Shown here: in pieces, positions 1-8,848 of the stretch
How the letters are laid out: each line of letters begins with the position of its first letter
How positions within the stretch are numbered: the first letter of the stretch is position 1
Assembly: GCF_016862635.1 (NCBI RefSeq)
Contig: NZ_BONI01000065.1
Coordinates: forward strand, 1-55,130
Source of the DNA: Catellatospora coxensis
GTDB lineage: Bacteria; Actinomycetota; Actinomycetes; Mycobacteriales; Micromonosporaceae
Reading direction: 5' to 3'
DNA: 55,130 bases
Notes under the pieces: generated by a model
What the model saw: only the letters and a program-made list of their open reading frames with translations
The model's database searches: none
What the model was told of the DNA's origin: nothing
Program-made: the position numbers and the translations under genes

Positions 1-6
1 GAGGGC

Positions 7-1557
7 ATGAGCACGACCAGCAGTGGGGAGGTCAGGCCCGACCTGGCCGGGTTCCGGGCGAGGGCGGCCCGTCGGCGGGTGGTGCCGGTGACGCGGCGGC
101 TGCTGGCCGACGCGGAGACGCCGGTCGGCGTGTATCGCAAGGTGGCCGGCGGGCCGGGGACCTTCCTGCTGGAGTCCGCCGAGCAGGGCGCCGGTGCGGC
201 GGGCACGGCCTGGTCGCGCTATTCCTTCATCGGGGTGCGCAGCCTGGCGACGCTGACCGAGCGCGGCGGGCAGGCGCACTGGCTGGGCAGCCCGCCGGAC
301 GGCGTGCCGGTCAAGGGCGACCCGGTGAGCGTGCTCCGGGCCACCGTCGCCGCGCTGACCGGCCCCGACACCGACGACGACGGGCTGCCGCCGCTGACCG
401 GGGGACTGGTCGGCTTCCTGTCGTACGACCTGGTGCGCCGGTTCGAGCGGCTGCCGCAACTGGCCGACGACGACCTGCACGTGCCGGAGCTGGGCCTGTT
501 CCTCGCCACCGACCTGGTGGTGCTGGACCACTTCCTGGGCCAGGCGATCGTGGTCGCCAACGCGGTGCTGCCCGAGGACGCCGACGACGAGCAGATCGCG
601 GCGGCGTACCACCACGCGATCGGCCGGCTCGACGCGATGACGACGGCGCTGTCCCGGCCCACCCCGCCGATGATCTCCACGGTGACCGCGGTGCGGCCCG
701 CGGAGCTGGTCTCGCGTACCCCGTCCGGTGAGTTCGGCAAGGCGGTCGAGGTCGCCAAGGAAGCGATCCGGGCCGGCGACTGCTTCCAGATCGTGGTCTC
801 GCAGCGCTTCGAGACGCGCACCGAGGCCGACCCGCTCGACGTCTACCGGGTGCTGCGGGCCACCAACCCCAGCCCGTACATGTACCTGCTGCGCTTCGAC
901 GGCTTCGACATCGTCGGCTCGTCGCCCGAGGCCCACGTGAAGATCGCCAAGGGCGACGACGGCGTACGCCGCGCGCTGCTGCACCCGATCGCGGGCACCC
1001 GGCCGCGGGGCGAGTCGCCGGAGGCGGACGCCGCGCTGGCCGCGGAGCTGATCGCGGACCCGAAGGAGCGCTCCGAGCACGTCATGCTCGTCGACCTGGG
1101 CCGCAACGACCTGGGCCGGGTGTCGCGCGCGGGCACCGTCGAGGTGCCGGAGTTCGCCACCGTCGAGCGCTACAGCCACGTCATGCACATCGTCTCGACC
1201 GTGGTCGGCGAGCTGCGCGAGGGCGTCTCGCCGCTGGACGCGCTGGCCGCCACGTTCCCGGCGGGCACGCTGTCGGGTGCGCCGAAGGTGCGCGCCATGG
1301 AGATCATCGAGGAGCTGGAACCGACCCGGCGCGGCCTGTACGGCGGCACGGTCGGCTACTTCGGCTTCGGCGGCGACCTGGACATGGCGATCGCGATCCG
1401 CACCGCGCTGCTGCGCGACGGTGTCGCGTACGTGCAGGCCGGGGCCGGGGTGGTGGCCGACTCGGATCCGGCCGCCGAGGAGCTGGAGACGCAGAACAAG
1501 GCGATGGCGGTGCTGGCCGCGATCGCCACCGCGCAGACCCTGCAGGCCGCCCGATGA
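7..1557 (+). CDS. trpE: Anthranilate synthase component I
   Basis: The product converts chorismate and ammonia (supplied by a TrpG partner not in this window) to anthranilate, the first step of tryptophan synthesis. It has 516 residues, the usual length. The N-terminal part carries the LLES motif (residues 54-57) known in the family for tryptophan feedback binding. The chorismate-binding half contains IAGTRPRG, DLGRNDLGRV (from about residue 363) and PAGTLSGAPK (from about residue 417), all intact, so an active, feedback-controlled enzyme is expected. The ATG at 7 has GAGGG directly before it, but the promoter lies outside the window. The stop overlaps the next gene in an ATGA junction, so this is the first visible gene of the trp operon. 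Confidence 0.97.
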   Translation: MSTTSSGEVRPDLAGFRARAARRRVVPVTRRLLADAETPVGVYRKVAGGPGTFLLESAEQGAGAAGTAWSRYSFIGVRSLATLTERGGQAHWLGSPPDGVPVKGDPVSVLRATVAALTGPDTDDDGLPPLTGGLVGFLSYDLVRRFERLPQLADDDLHVPELGLFLATDLVVLDHFLGQAIVVANAVLPEDADDEQIAAAYHHAIGRLDAMTTALSRPTPPMISTVTAVRPAELVSRTPSGEFGKAVEVAKEAIRAGDCFQIVVSQRFETRTEADPLDVYRVLRATNPSPYMYLLRFDGFDIVGSSPEAHVKIAKGDDGVRRALLHPIAGTRPRGESPEADAALAAELIADPKERSEHVMLVDLGRNDLGRVSRAGTVEVPEFATVERYSHVMHIVSTVVGELREGVSPLDALAATFPAGTLSGAPKVRAMEIIEELEPTRRGLYGGTVGYFGFGGDLDMAIAIRTALLRDGVAYVQAGAGVVADSDPAAEELETQNKAMAVLAAIATAQTLQAAR

Positions 1558-1886
1558 CCGCCCGCCCGGCTCACGAGGTGGACCCGCAGGCCGGCCCGGC
1601 CACCGGCGACGGCGCGGCACGCGCCCGCTCCCGGCGTACCCGCCTGATCGTGATCTTGGGGTTGGCGGTCCTGGCCGTGCTGTGGTTCGTGCCCGGCGGC
1701 ACGGTCTCGTGGGTGCGCCCCGCGCTGCTCGCGCTCGCCGCGGGCGTGGTCGCGGTCTGGTACTGGCGGCGTTCGGGCGGCCACGCCCGTCGCGAGGCGC
1801 CCGCCGCGCCGCGCGCCGAGGACACCCGCGACCTGTGGGACGCGCTCGACCGGGGCGAGGACCTCACCGATGATCCGCGGGTCTGA
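1554..1886 (+). CDS. Small trp-operon membrane protein
   Basis: This 110-residue protein starts inside the trpE stop codon (ATGA overlap) and is therefore translationally coupled. Two hydrophobic segments (about residues 31-48 and 54-66) follow an Arg-rich cytoplasmic stretch, and the tail is acidic, ending in DLWDALDRGEDLTDDPRV. Actinobacterial trp operons commonly carry a 'Trp-associated transmembrane protein' at this position; the acidic tail and location resemble that family, but the usual member has about 200 residues and four helices. This one is either a shortened member or a positional analogue. Its function is unknown; a role in tryptophan or anthranilate handling at the membrane is only inferred from position. 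Confidence 0.8.
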   Translation: MTARPAHEVDPQAGPATGDGAARARSRRTRLIVILGLAVLAVLWFVPGGTVSWVRPALLALAAGVVAVWYWRRSGGHARREAPAAPRAEDTRDLWDALDRGEDLTDDPRV

Positions 1887-2667
1887 CCGGGCGCTGATCG
1901 TCCGGGTGGACACCGGCACCGCCGAGCTGATCCCCGACCCGGACCTGCCCGACGCCTGGCTGCTGCGGCTCAACGGCACCGCCCAGTCGCACGTCAACCT
2001 CAACGACCCGACGCTGATCGCGTTCGACTACATCCGCCGCTTCGCCGACGTCATCGACGCGGTCGCCCCACCCGGCCCGCTCGACGTGCTGCACCTCGGC
2101 GGCGGCGCGCTCACCCTGCCCCGCTGCCTCTCGGCGATGCGCCCCGGCAGCGGCCAGCGCGTCGTCGAACTGGACCGCGCCCTGGCCGACCTCGTCACCA
2201 CCCGCCTTCCGCTGGACGACGACGACATCGAGCTGATCATCGCCGACGCCCGCGCCGCCCTGGAACAGGCCGAACCCGCCTCAGCGGACGTCATCGTCGC
2301 CGACATCTTCACCGGCAACGAGGTCCCCCCGCACGTCAGCACCGTCGAGTTCGCCGAAGCGGCCCACCGCGTCCTGCGCCCCGGCGGCTGGTACCTCGCC
2401 AACATCATGGACGTGGCCCCCCTCACCACCGCCCGCCGCCAGGCCGCCACCCTCCGCGAGGTCTTCCCCCAGGTGGCCGTCGTAGCCGACGCCGCCCTCC
2501 TGCGCGGCCGAGGCACCGGCAACCTCCTCATGGTCGCGGGCGACAACCCGGAAGGCATCCGCAACCTCACCCGCCGCATAGCCGCCGACCCCACCCGAGC
2601 CCGCGTCGAACACGGCCCGAAACTCGCCGACTTCATCCGCACCGCCCAGCCCAGACGCGACGAATGA
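1870..2667 (+). CDS. Spermidine synthase-like methyltransferase-fold protein
   Basis: The 265-residue product has the Rossmann fold of spermidine synthases and SAM methyltransferases. A glycine-rich nucleotide loop, LHLGGGALTLPR (about residues 74-85), is followed by an acidic strand end, VVELDRAL (about 98-105), and by IIADARAAL and DVIVADIFTG, which fits the PABS-type catalytic region. The gene overlaps the preceding reading frame by 17 bp and so belongs to the trp operon by position. Substrate and role are unknown. Such 'spermidine synthase-like' proteins often lack the residues needed for polyamine synthesis, and nothing here shows which amine or acceptor it uses. Confidence 0.85.
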   Translation: MIRGSDRALIVRVDTGTAELIPDPDLPDAWLLRLNGTAQSHVNLNDPTLIAFDYIRRFADVIDAVAPPGPLDVLHLGGGALTLPRCLSAMRPGSGQRVVELDRALADLVTTRLPLDDDDIELIIADARAALEQAEPASADVIVADIFTGNEVPPHVSTVEFAEAAHRVLRPGGWYLANIMDVAPLTTARRQAATLREVFPQVAVVADAALLRGRGTGNLLMVAGDNPEGIRNLTRRIAADPTRARVEHGPKLADFIRTAQPRRDE

Positions 2668-2757
2668 CACCCGGCCCGCGATCGGCCGAGCATTATGCAC
2701 TAGCCCATCAGGTGAGGCACGCCATACCCCGTTCACCTTGCGCATGGGGGTAGTGCC

Positions 2758-2763
2758 TAGAGT
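2758..2763 (+). promoter_or_regulatory. -10 box TAGAGT of a leaderless trpC start
   Basis: TAGAGT lies six bases before the ATG at 2770. In actinobacteria this spacing places the transcription start at or next to the A of the start codon. It supports an internal promoter for trpC-trpB-trpA and favours the upstream ATG over internal starts. Confidence 0.55.
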
Positions 2764-2769
2764 CTGGCC

Positions 2770-3651
2770 ATGGCATCCGACGAGCTGAGCAGCATGGAGC
2801 CTGGCGAGCCGGCCCCGAGCGCATCGATGCGAGACAGCGGCGGCAGCGTGCTCGACGAGATCATCGCGGGGGTCCGTGAGGACGTCGAGGCGCGCCAGAA
2901 CCAGGTCTCCATGGACGAGATCAAGAAGCGTGCGGCTGCTGCCGCGCCACCCCTGGACGCGTACGCGGCGCTGCGCCGCTCCGGCGTCGGTGTGATCGCC
3001 GAGGTGAAGCGCTCGTCGCCGTCGAAGGGCGCGCTTGCGGAGATCCCGGACCCGGCCGAGCTGGCCGCGGAGTACGAGGCGGGCGGCGCCCGCGCGGTCA
3101 GTGTGCTGACCGAGGGCCGCTGGTTCGGCGGCTCGCTGGACGACCTGGCCGCGGTCCGGGCCCGGATCGGCATCCCGGTGCTGCGCAAGGACTTCGTCTG
3201 CTCGGCGTACCAGGTGCACGAGGCGCGGGCGTACGGCGCGGACCTGGTGCTGCTGATCGTGGCGGCGCTGGAGCAGAAGGTGCTGACGGGCCTGCTGGAC
3301 CGCATCGAGTCGCTGGGCATGACCCCGCTGGTCGAGGTGCACACCGAGGAGGAGGCGGACCGGGCCCTGGAGGCCGGCGCCCGCGTCATCGGTGTGAACG
3401 CCCGCAACCTGCGCACACTTGAGGTGGACCGCACGGTGTTCGAGCGGATCGCGCCCGGCCTGCCGAACAGCGTCCTCAAGATCGCCGAGTCGGGGGTGCG
3501 GGGTCCACTGGACCTGATCAAGTACGCCTCGGCGGGCGCGGACGCGGTGCTCGTCGGTGAGGGCCTGGTGACCCAGAAGAGCCCGCGCGACGCGGTCGCC
3601 GAACTCGTCAACGCCGGCAACCACCCCGCAACGCCGCGGCCGACCCGCTGA
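2770..3651 (+). CDS. trpC: Indole-3-glycerol phosphate synthase
   Basis: The enzyme closes the ring of carboxyphenylaminodeoxyribulose phosphate to give indole-3-glycerol phosphate. The (beta/alpha)8 barrel is complete: [12 protein letters not shown] with catalytic Lys80, VLRKDF with Lys140, GVNARNL, and the phosphate-binding IAESGV and VLVGEGL loops. With the ATG at 2770 the protein has 293 residues, about 25 more at the N terminus than usual. An ATG at 2827 or GTG at 2848 would give the standard N terminus (VLDEIIAGV). The TAGAGT box six bases upstream of 2770 supports a leaderless start there, so the extra residues are probably real but untested. A short gap with a hairpin separates it from trpB. 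Confidence 0.95.
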   Translation: MASDELSSMEPGEPAPSASMRDSGGSVLDEIIAGVREDVEARQNQVSMDEIKKRAAAAAPPLDAYAALRRSGVGVIAEVKRSSPSKGALAEIPDPAELAAEYEAGGARAVSVLTEGRWFGGSLDDLAAVRARIGIPVLRKDFVCSAYQVHEARAYGADLVLLIVAALEQKVLTGLLDRIESLGMTPLVEVHTEEEADRALEAGARVIGVNARNLRTLEVDRTVFERIAPGLPNSVLKIAESGVRGPLDLIKYASAGADAVLVGEGLVTQKSPRDAVAELVNAGNHPATPRPTR

Positions 3652-3663
3652 CGCTTCGCTGGA

Positions 3664-3685
3664 CCGCCCCGAGCCTTCGGGGCGG
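3664..3685 (+). terminator. Hairpin between trpC and trpB
   Basis: CCGCCCCGA and TCGGGGCGG form a perfect 9-bp stem with a 4-base loop just after the trpC stop and before the trpB ribosome binding site. There is no T-run, so it may stabilise or partly attenuate the transcript rather than end it. Confidence 0.5.
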
Positions 3686-3706
3686 CGTACGCCGAAGGAG
3701 GGGCAC

Positions 3707-4924
3707 ATGCTGCCCGACGACAGGGGCCACTTCGGCCCGTACGGCGGCCGGTTCGTCCCGGAGGCGCTGATCGCGGCGCTGGACGAGCTGGACGCGCACT
3801 ACCGCAAGGCGATGGCGGACCCCGAGTTCACCGGCGAATTCGAGCGGATGCTGCGCGAGTACGCGGGCACCCCGTCGCTGCTGTACGACGCCACGCACCT
3901 GTCGGCCCACGTCGGCGACGTGCGCATCCTGCTCAAGCGCGAGGACCTCAACCACACGGGCGCGCACAAGGTGCGCAACGTGCTCGGCCAGGCCCTGCTG
4001 ACCAAGCGCATGGGCAAGGGCCGGGTCATCGCCGAGACCGGCGCGGGTCAGCACGGCGTGGCCAGCGCCACCGCCGCGGCGTACCTGGACCTCGAGTGCG
4101 TGGTCTACATGGGCGAGGTCGACACCAAGCGGCAGGCCCTGAACGTGGCCCGGATGAAGATGCTCGGGGCGACGGTCATCCCGGTGACGACCGGCTCGCG
4201 CACCCTGAAGGACGCCATCAACGAGGCGCTGCGCGACTGGGTCACCAACGTCGACGACACCCACTACCTGCTGGGCACCGCGGCCGGGCCGCACCCGTTC
4301 CCGGCGATGGTGCGCGACTTCGTGCGCGGCATCGGCGTCGAGGCGCGGGCGCAGTGCCTGGCGCTGACCGGGGCGCTGCCCGACGCGGTCGCGGCCTGTG
4401 TCGGTGGCGGCTCGAACGCGATCGGCATGTTCCACGCGTTCGTGCCCGACGAGTCGGTGCGGCTGTACGGCTTCGAGGCGGGCGGCGACGGCATCGAGAC
4501 CGGCCGGCACGCGGCGAGCATCACCGGCGGCAGCCACGGCGTGCTGCACGGCTCGCGCTCGTACCTGCTGCAGGACGAGGACGGGCAGACCATCGAGTCG
4601 CACTCGATCTCGGCGGGGCTGGACTACCCGTCGGTCGGCCCGGAGCACGCCTGGCTGCACGACCAGGGCCGGGCCCGCTACCAGCCGGTCACCGACGCCG
4701 AGGCGATGGACGCGTTCGCGCTGCTGTGCCGCACCGAGGGCATCATCCCGGCGATCGAGAGCGCGCACGCGCTGGCCGGCATGCTGCGCGAGATCCCGGC
4801 GCTGCGCGCGGAGCTGGGCCACGAGCCGACGGTCATCGTGAACCTGTCCGGCCGCGGCGACAAGGACATGCACACCGCGGGCGAGTACTTCGGCCTGTTC
4901 GACAGCGGGGAAGTGATCGGATGA
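3707..4924 (+). CDS. trpB: Tryptophan synthase beta chain
   Basis: TrpB condenses indole with serine using pyridoxal phosphate to make tryptophan. The 405-residue product has the PLP lysine in [10 protein letters not shown] (Lys88), the [10 protein letters not shown] loop, the glycine-rich phosphate-binding GGGSNAIG, and the C-terminal NLSGRGDKD. An AAGGAGG ribosome binding site precedes the ATG. The last codons overlap the trpA start, which matches the alpha2-beta2 complex the two proteins form. This is a standard TrpB1-type chain. Confidence 0.98.
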   Translation: MLPDDRGHFGPYGGRFVPEALIAALDELDAHYRKAMADPEFTGEFERMLREYAGTPSLLYDATHLSAHVGDVRILLKREDLNHTGAHKVRNVLGQALLTKRMGKGRVIAETGAGQHGVASATAAAYLDLECVVYMGEVDTKRQALNVARMKMLGATVIPVTTGSRTLKDAINEALRDWVTNVDDTHYLLGTAAGPHPFPAMVRDFVRGIGVEARAQCLALTGALPDAVAACVGGGSNAIGMFHAFVPDESVRLYGFEAGGDGIETGRHAASITGGSHGVLHGSRSYLLQDEDGQTIESHSISAGLDYPSVGPEHAWLHDQGRARYQPVTDAEAMDAFALLCRTEGIIPAIESAHALAGMLREIPALRAELGHEPTVIVNLSGRGDKDMHTAGEYFGLFDSGEVIG

Positions 4925-5700
4925 CGGTGAGCGTCGCTTTCGAGAAGGCGCGGGCCGAGGGGCGGGCCGCCCTGGTCGGCTACTTGCCCGCCGGGTTCCC
5001 GTCGGTGGCCGAGGGCATCGCCGCGGTCAAGGCCATGATCGAGTCCGGGGTCGACCTGGTGGAGATCGGCCTGCCGTACTCCGACCCGGTCATGGACGGC
5101 CCGGTCATCCAGCGGGCCACCGAGCAGGCGCTGGCCGGGGGCGTGCGCACCCGTGACGTGCTGCACACCGTCGAGGCCGTCTCCGGCGCGGGCGTGCCCG
5201 TGCTGATCATGAGTTACTGGAACCCGATCGAGAAGTACGGTGTCGACGCGTTCGCCCGGGACCTGGCCGCGGCCGGCGGCTCCGGCCTGATCACCCCGGA
5301 CCTGATCCCCGATGAGGCCGAGGAGTGGTTGGCCGCCTCGGACGCGTACCAGCTCGACCGGATCTTCCTGGTCTCGCCGTCGTCGACGGATGAGCGCATC
5401 GCGATGACGGTGGCGCACTGCCGCGGCTTCGTGTACGCCACCGCGGTCATGGGTGTCACTGGTGCCCGCGACAGCACCTCCAGCGCCGCGCCGACCCTGG
5501 TCTCCCGGGTCAAGGCCGCCGCGGGCAACCTGCCCGTCGGCGTAGGCCTCGGCGTGCGCAGCGGCGCCCAGGCCGCCGAGGTCGGGGCGTACGCCGATGG
5601 AGTCATCGTGGGAAGCGCCCTGGTCAGTGCACTGGCCGACGGCGGCCTCCCTGCCCTGCGCACCCTCACTCAGGACCTCCGCTCGGGCCTCACCGCCTGA
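4921..5700 (+). CDS. trpA: Tryptophan synthase alpha chain
   Basis: TrpA cleaves indole-3-glycerol phosphate and channels indole to TrpB. It has 259 residues and a complete barrel with the family catalytic acids, Glu48 in [12 protein letters not shown] and Asp59 in VMDGP. The phosphate site is visible in [10 protein letters not shown] and GVIVGSALV. The start overlaps the trpB stop by 4 bp. A family A inverted repeat begins 16 bases after the stop, behind a short T-run (5706-5710), and probably marks the end of the operon transcript. Confidence 0.98.
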   Translation: MTVSVAFEKARAEGRAALVGYLPAGFPSVAEGIAAVKAMIESGVDLVEIGLPYSDPVMDGPVIQRATEQALAGGVRTRDVLHTVEAVSGAGVPVLIMSYWNPIEKYGVDAFARDLAAAGGSGLITPDLIPDEAEEWLAASDAYQLDRIFLVSPSSTDERIAMTVAHCRGFVYATAVMGVTGARDSTSSAAPTLVSRVKAAAGNLPVGVGLGVRSGAQAAEVGAYADGVIVGSALVSALADGGLPALRTLTQDLRSGLTA

Positions 5701-5715
5701 CCCCCTTTTTCTTGG

Positions 5716-5776
5716 GTTGATCATGAACTTATGGCACGGTTCGACGGCGTGTCGCCGCCCTAACTTCATGATCAAC
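5716..5776 (+). repeat. Family A GATC inverted repeat, copy 1
   Basis: A 61-bp element with perfect 12-bp ends (GTTGATCATGAA / TTCATGATCAAC) around the core GGTTCGACGGCGTGTCG. It lies just 3' of trpA. Six further copies occur at 6241, 8659, 8745, 36395, 36946 and 40581. This copy is called forward (+); copy 2 faces it across a small gene. Confidence 0.9.
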
Positions 5777-5821
5777 TCGAGCGGGTGGGGCGTGACGGCG
5801 CGCGGGGACGGACACGGCGGA

Positions 5822-5859
5822 TTCCGGTAGCTGCCAGGATGACCTGGCGGCTACCGGAA
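5822..5859 (+). promoter_or_regulatory. Long hairpin covering the ribosome binding site of the next gene
   Basis: Two 17-base arms (5822-5838 and 5843-5859) pair fully apart from one G-U wobble, with loop ATGA. The 3' arm ends in CCGGAA and the following bases complete GGAAGAG, the only good ribosome binding site for the TTG at 5868. Folding would therefore hide part of that site in RNA. It could equally be a terminator-like repeat. Confidence 0.6.
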
Positions 5860-5867
5860 GAGTCGCG

Positions 5868-6224
5868 TTGTCCCGTTCTGTCCGGCATCTCTCCGCGAAT
5901 CACCAGCGGATGAATCCCGCCACAGCACCGGCACTGCGGGTGGCGGAGCTGTGCGACCTGCGATACAGCCGGGCCTGCCTGCGTGCTGCCCACAGGCAGG
6001 GTCGTCGGCCGCGGCCGCAGCGCCTGCGGCACCGGGTGGAGGTCCACCGCTGGGCGCGCCGGCGGCCCGGTGACGCCGACGCCGGCCGCTTCGCCCGCGA
6101 GGCCGAGCGCAGAGCCCGCCGGCGCCTGCACCGCGCCCTCCGTGCGGCCGTACGCGACCCGCACGCCCCCGGCCTCGACATCCCGCCGTACCACCACCGC
6201 CACGGCGCCCACTGGCTCGTCTGA
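5868..6224 (+). CDS. Hypothetical Arg-rich protein between two family A repeats
   Basis: No family was recognised. The frame encodes 118 residues from a TTG at 5868, which has GGAAGAG five bases upstream; an ATG at 5910 would give 104 residues but has no ribosome binding site. The protein is very basic (about one residue in four is Arg) and ends in IPPYHHRHGAHWLV. Third codon positions are almost all G or C, as expected of a real gene here. The gene lies between facing copies of the 58-61 bp family A repeat and directly behind a hairpin that overlaps its ribosome binding site. A nucleic-acid-binding role is a guess from charge only. Confidence 0.55.
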   Translation: MSRSVRHLSANHQRMNPATAPALRVAELCDLRYSRACLRAAHRQGRRPRPQRLRHRVEVHRWARRRPGDADAGRFAREAERRARRRLHRALRAAVRDPHAPGLDIPPYHHRHGAHWLV

Positions 6225-6240
6225 CCGGAATCCGTCAGAT

Positions 6241-6298
6241 CGATCATGAAGTTAGGGCGGCGACACGCCGTCGAACCGCGCCATAAGTTCATGATCAG
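6241..6298 (-). repeat. Family A GATC inverted repeat, copy 2
   Basis: Reverse-oriented copy, facing copy 1 (5716) across the Arg-rich gene. Its ends are CGATCATGAAG and CTTCATGATC-type sequence and the core reads GACACGCCGTCGAACC. It lies 62 bases upstream of lgt. Confidence 0.9.
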
Positions 6299-6360
6299 CC
6301 AAAATGAGGGGACCGGCGGGGGTGTGGAGTTGGGGGGTGGGGGCGGTAGGGTTCTGGCTC

Positions 6361-7419
6361 GTGAACCTCGCCTCCATCCCGTCCCCGTCCACGGCGGTCT
6401 GGCAACTCGGACCCGTGCCGCTGCGGGCGTACGCGCTGTGCATCATCGCGGGCATCGTGCTCGCCTGCATCGTCACCGACCGGCGGATGCGCAGCCGGGG
6501 CGCCCCGCCGTGGGCCGTGCTCGACATCGCCGTGTGGGCGGTGCCGTTCGGCATCGTCGGCGCCCGCATCTACCACGTGCTCAGCTCGCCCGACGCGTAC
6601 TTCGGTGAGGGCGGCGACCTGGTCAAGGCGCTCTACATCTGGGAGGGCGGCCTCGGCATCTGGGGCGGCGTCGCGGGTGGCGCGCTCGGCGCCTGGCTGG
6701 CCTGCCGCCAGCTCGGCATGTCGTTCAGCTTCGTGGCCGACACCATCGCCGTCGGCCTGCCGCTGGCGCAGGCCGTTGGCCGGCTCGGCAACTGGTTCAA
6801 CAACGAGCTGTACGGCGGCAAGACCGACCTGCCGTGGGGCCTGCAGGTGCACGTCATGTCCGACACCCAGCCGGGGCAGGCCATGCTCGGCCCGGACGGC
6901 GAGCCCGAGCTGCGTGAGGGCCTCTACCACCCGACGTTCCTGTACGAGCTGCTGTGGAACCTCGGCGTGGCCGGTGTCGTGTACGCCCTCGACAAGCGGT
7001 TCAAGTTCGGCCGCGGTCGCGCGTTCGCGCTGTACGTGATGCTGTACACCCTGGGCCGCGGTTGGATCGAGGCGATGCGCACCGACACCGCCACCATCAT
7101 CGGCGGCATGCGCCTCAACGTCTGGACCTCGATCATCGTGTTCCTGGCCGCGGCGGCGTTCTTCTTCCTCCGCCAGGGCCCGCAGGAGTTCCTGATCCCG
7201 AACGTCGACGCCGACGGCGAGCCCGTCAAGGGCTTCACCACCGTCACCGAGGCGCAGTACCAGGCCTTCCTGGCCGACGGCACCCGCCCCGAGGCCGCCG
7301 CCCCGGGCGATGGCGAGGACGGCGACAGCGCGCCGAAGGCCGTGACGGACGAGTTCGACGACCCCTCCGACGAGGGTTCCGACCTGTCCGCGCAGAAGAC
7401 CTCCTCGACGAAGGACTGA
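6361..7419 (+). CDS. lgt: Prolipoprotein diacylglyceryl transferase
   Basis: Lgt transfers a diacylglyceryl group from phosphatidylglycerol to the lipobox cysteine of prelipoproteins at the membrane; several such lipoproteins are encoded in this window. The 352-residue product has seven likely membrane helices and the family signature GRLGNWFNNELYG (from residue 140), preceded by the H-containing GARIYHVLSS region. An acidic C-terminal tail of about 70 residues (rich in D, E, A) extends beyond the catalytic fold, as is common in actinobacteria. The GTG at 6361 follows TAGGGT (6347-6352) by eight bases, suggesting a leaderless transcript. The position after the trp genes is typical of actinobacteria. 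Confidence 0.96.
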   Translation: MNLASIPSPSTAVWQLGPVPLRAYALCIIAGIVLACIVTDRRMRSRGAPPWAVLDIAVWAVPFGIVGARIYHVLSSPDAYFGEGGDLVKALYIWEGGLGIWGGVAGGALGAWLACRQLGMSFSFVADTIAVGLPLAQAVGRLGNWFNNELYGGKTDLPWGLQVHVMSDTQPGQAMLGPDGEPELREGLYHPTFLYELLWNLGVAGVVYALDKRFKFGRGRAFALYVMLYTLGRGWIEAMRTDTATIIGGMRLNVWTSIIVFLAAAAFFFLRQGPQEFLIPNVDADGEPVKGFTTVTEAQYQAFLADGTRPEAAAPGDGEDGDSAPKAVTDEFDDPSDEGSDLSAQKTSSTKD

Positions 7420-7422
7420 GCG

Positions 7423-8619
7423 ATGCGCAGCGCGGTGGTGGTCGGTGCGGGCGTCGGCGGCCTCGCCACGGCGGGGGCGCTCGCGCGCACCGGCTGGCGG
7501 GTCACCCTGCTGGAGCGGGCGGACCGGCTACGCGCCGACCCCGCCGCGCTGCTGCTGTGGCCCAACGCCGTCGCCGCGTTGCGCTCCCTCGGGCTCGGCG
7601 GCGGCCTGGCCGCCATCGCGACCCCCGTCCCGTCCGGCGGGCTGCGCCGGGCCGACGGGCAGTACCTCGCCCAGCCGACGCCCGGCACCGCGCAGGCTGT
7701 GGTCGTACACGCCGAGGACCTGCACGACACGTTCATCGCCGGGCTCGGCGACCAGATCGAGATCCGCACCGGCATCACCGTGCGCAGCATGCACGCCCGC
7801 CCCGGGGACCGGCCCGCGGTCGGCGACGGCCGGCACACGTGGGAGGCCGACGTCATCGTCGCCGCCGACGGGGCCGACAGCACGCTGCGGGCCCGGCTCG
7901 CGCCGCAGTCGATCGCGGTCAGCTCCGGCTACGCCGCCTGGCGCGCGGTCATCCCCTGGTATCGCGCCCCGAAGCTGCCCGACGACCTGGTGCTGGCCGG
8001 GGAGACGCTGGGCGGCGGCTACCGCTTCCTGGCCGCCTCGCTCGGCGACCGGGGCAGCTCCGGCGCGTCCAGCCGGGGCGGCATCTACTGGACCGCCACC
8101 GTCGCCGGGGCGGCCCGCCCCGAGTCGAAGGCCACCCAGCTGACGCTGCTCAAGCGCTGGTTCGCCGGCTGGCACGCCCCGATCGCGGACCTGCTGGCCG
8201 CGACCGAGCCCGACGACCTGGTGCAGCAGGACGGCCGCCAGCTGCGCCCGCTGCCCAACGAGCTGGCCTTCCCGGTCGGCACCGGCGGCTTCGCGCTGGT
8301 CGGCGACGCCGCCCACGCCATGCCGCACCACCTCGCCCAGGGCGCCGGGCTGGCCCTGGAGGACGCGGCCACGCTGCGTGCCCTGCTGCACCCGGCGATC
8401 CCCGGGCCGGGCTGCAACGCCGCGCTCGCCGCGTACTCCGCCGCCCGCCGCTCGCGCGCGGCCCAGGTGGTCCGCCAGACCCAGCGCGTCGGCGCGGTGC
8501 TCGCCCCGCGCGGCAACCTGGTCACCCGCGCCCGCGACCGCGCCTTCGGCACCCTCGCCCCCCGCGTCCTCGACCGCGCCGCCTCGGTCGCCGCCGACTG
8601 GCAACCCCCCACCACCTGA
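7423..8619 (+). CDS. FAD-dependent monooxygenase (salicylate hydroxylase-like)
   Basis: The 398-residue product is a class A flavoprotein monooxygenase. It begins with the FAD-binding Rossmann motif VVVGAGVGGLATAGAL, has the middle DG motif (VIVAADGADSTLR, about residues 142-154) and the second FAD motif in ALVGDAAHAMPHHLAQGAG (about 289-307). Such enzymes hydroxylate aromatic or polycyclic substrates with NAD(P)H and oxygen. It starts 3 bases after lgt with AGGA in the lgt end serving as ribosome binding site, so the two are probably cotranscribed. The substrate is not evident; link to Lgt is probably only positional. Confidence 0.88.
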   Translation: MRSAVVVGAGVGGLATAGALARTGWRVTLLERADRLRADPAALLLWPNAVAALRSLGLGGGLAAIATPVPSGGLRRADGQYLAQPTPGTAQAVVVHAEDLHDTFIAGLGDQIEIRTGITVRSMHARPGDRPAVGDGRHTWEADVIVAADGADSTLRARLAPQSIAVSSGYAAWRAVIPWYRAPKLPDDLVLAGETLGGGYRFLAASLGDRGSSGASSRGGIYWTATVAGAARPESKATQLTLLKRWFAGWHAPIADLLAATEPDDLVQQDGRQLRPLPNELAFPVGTGGFALVGDAAHAMPHHLAQGAGLALEDAATLRALLHPAIPGPGCNAALAAYSAARRSRAAQVVRQTQRVGAVLAPRGNLVTRARDRAFGTLAPRVLDRAASVAADWQPPTT

Positions 8620-8658
8620 CCAACCCCGCACCCCGCCCCCGCCGCAGCGCTTCACCGC

Positions 8659-8718
8659 GTTGATCATGAACTTATGGCACGGCTCAGCGGCGTGTCATGC
8701 CCACAACATCATGATCAC
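8659..8718 (+). repeat. Family A GATC inverted repeat, copy 3
   Basis: Forward copy behind the monooxygenase gene, somewhat diverged (GGCTCAGCGGCGTGTCATG core; right end ACATCATGATCACC). It faces copy 4 at a distance of only 26 bp between convergent genes. Confidence 0.88.
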
Positions 8719-8744
8719 CTAGCCGGGCGTCAGTGGGCTGGCAT

Positions 8745-8803
8745 CGATCATGAAGTTGGGCCCGCGACACGCCGTCGAACCGTGCCATAAGTTCATGATC
8801 AAC
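8745..8803 (-). repeat. Family A GATC inverted repeat, copy 4
   Basis: Reverse copy facing copy 3. Together they form a 145-bp inverted structure between the ends of the converging monooxygenase and MscS-like genes, which suits a bidirectional transcript end. Confidence 0.9.
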
Positions 8804-8848
8804 GCGTGGGAAGCCTGGCCGGCCGGGGCGACGGTGGGCGGGTTGCGG

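Noticed and set aside
5716-6298. Insertion sequence with its own transposase
   Set aside because: The enclosed gene is too short and shows no transposase motif, and no clear target-site duplication flanks the repeats. Only a non-autonomous or REP-like nature remains possible.
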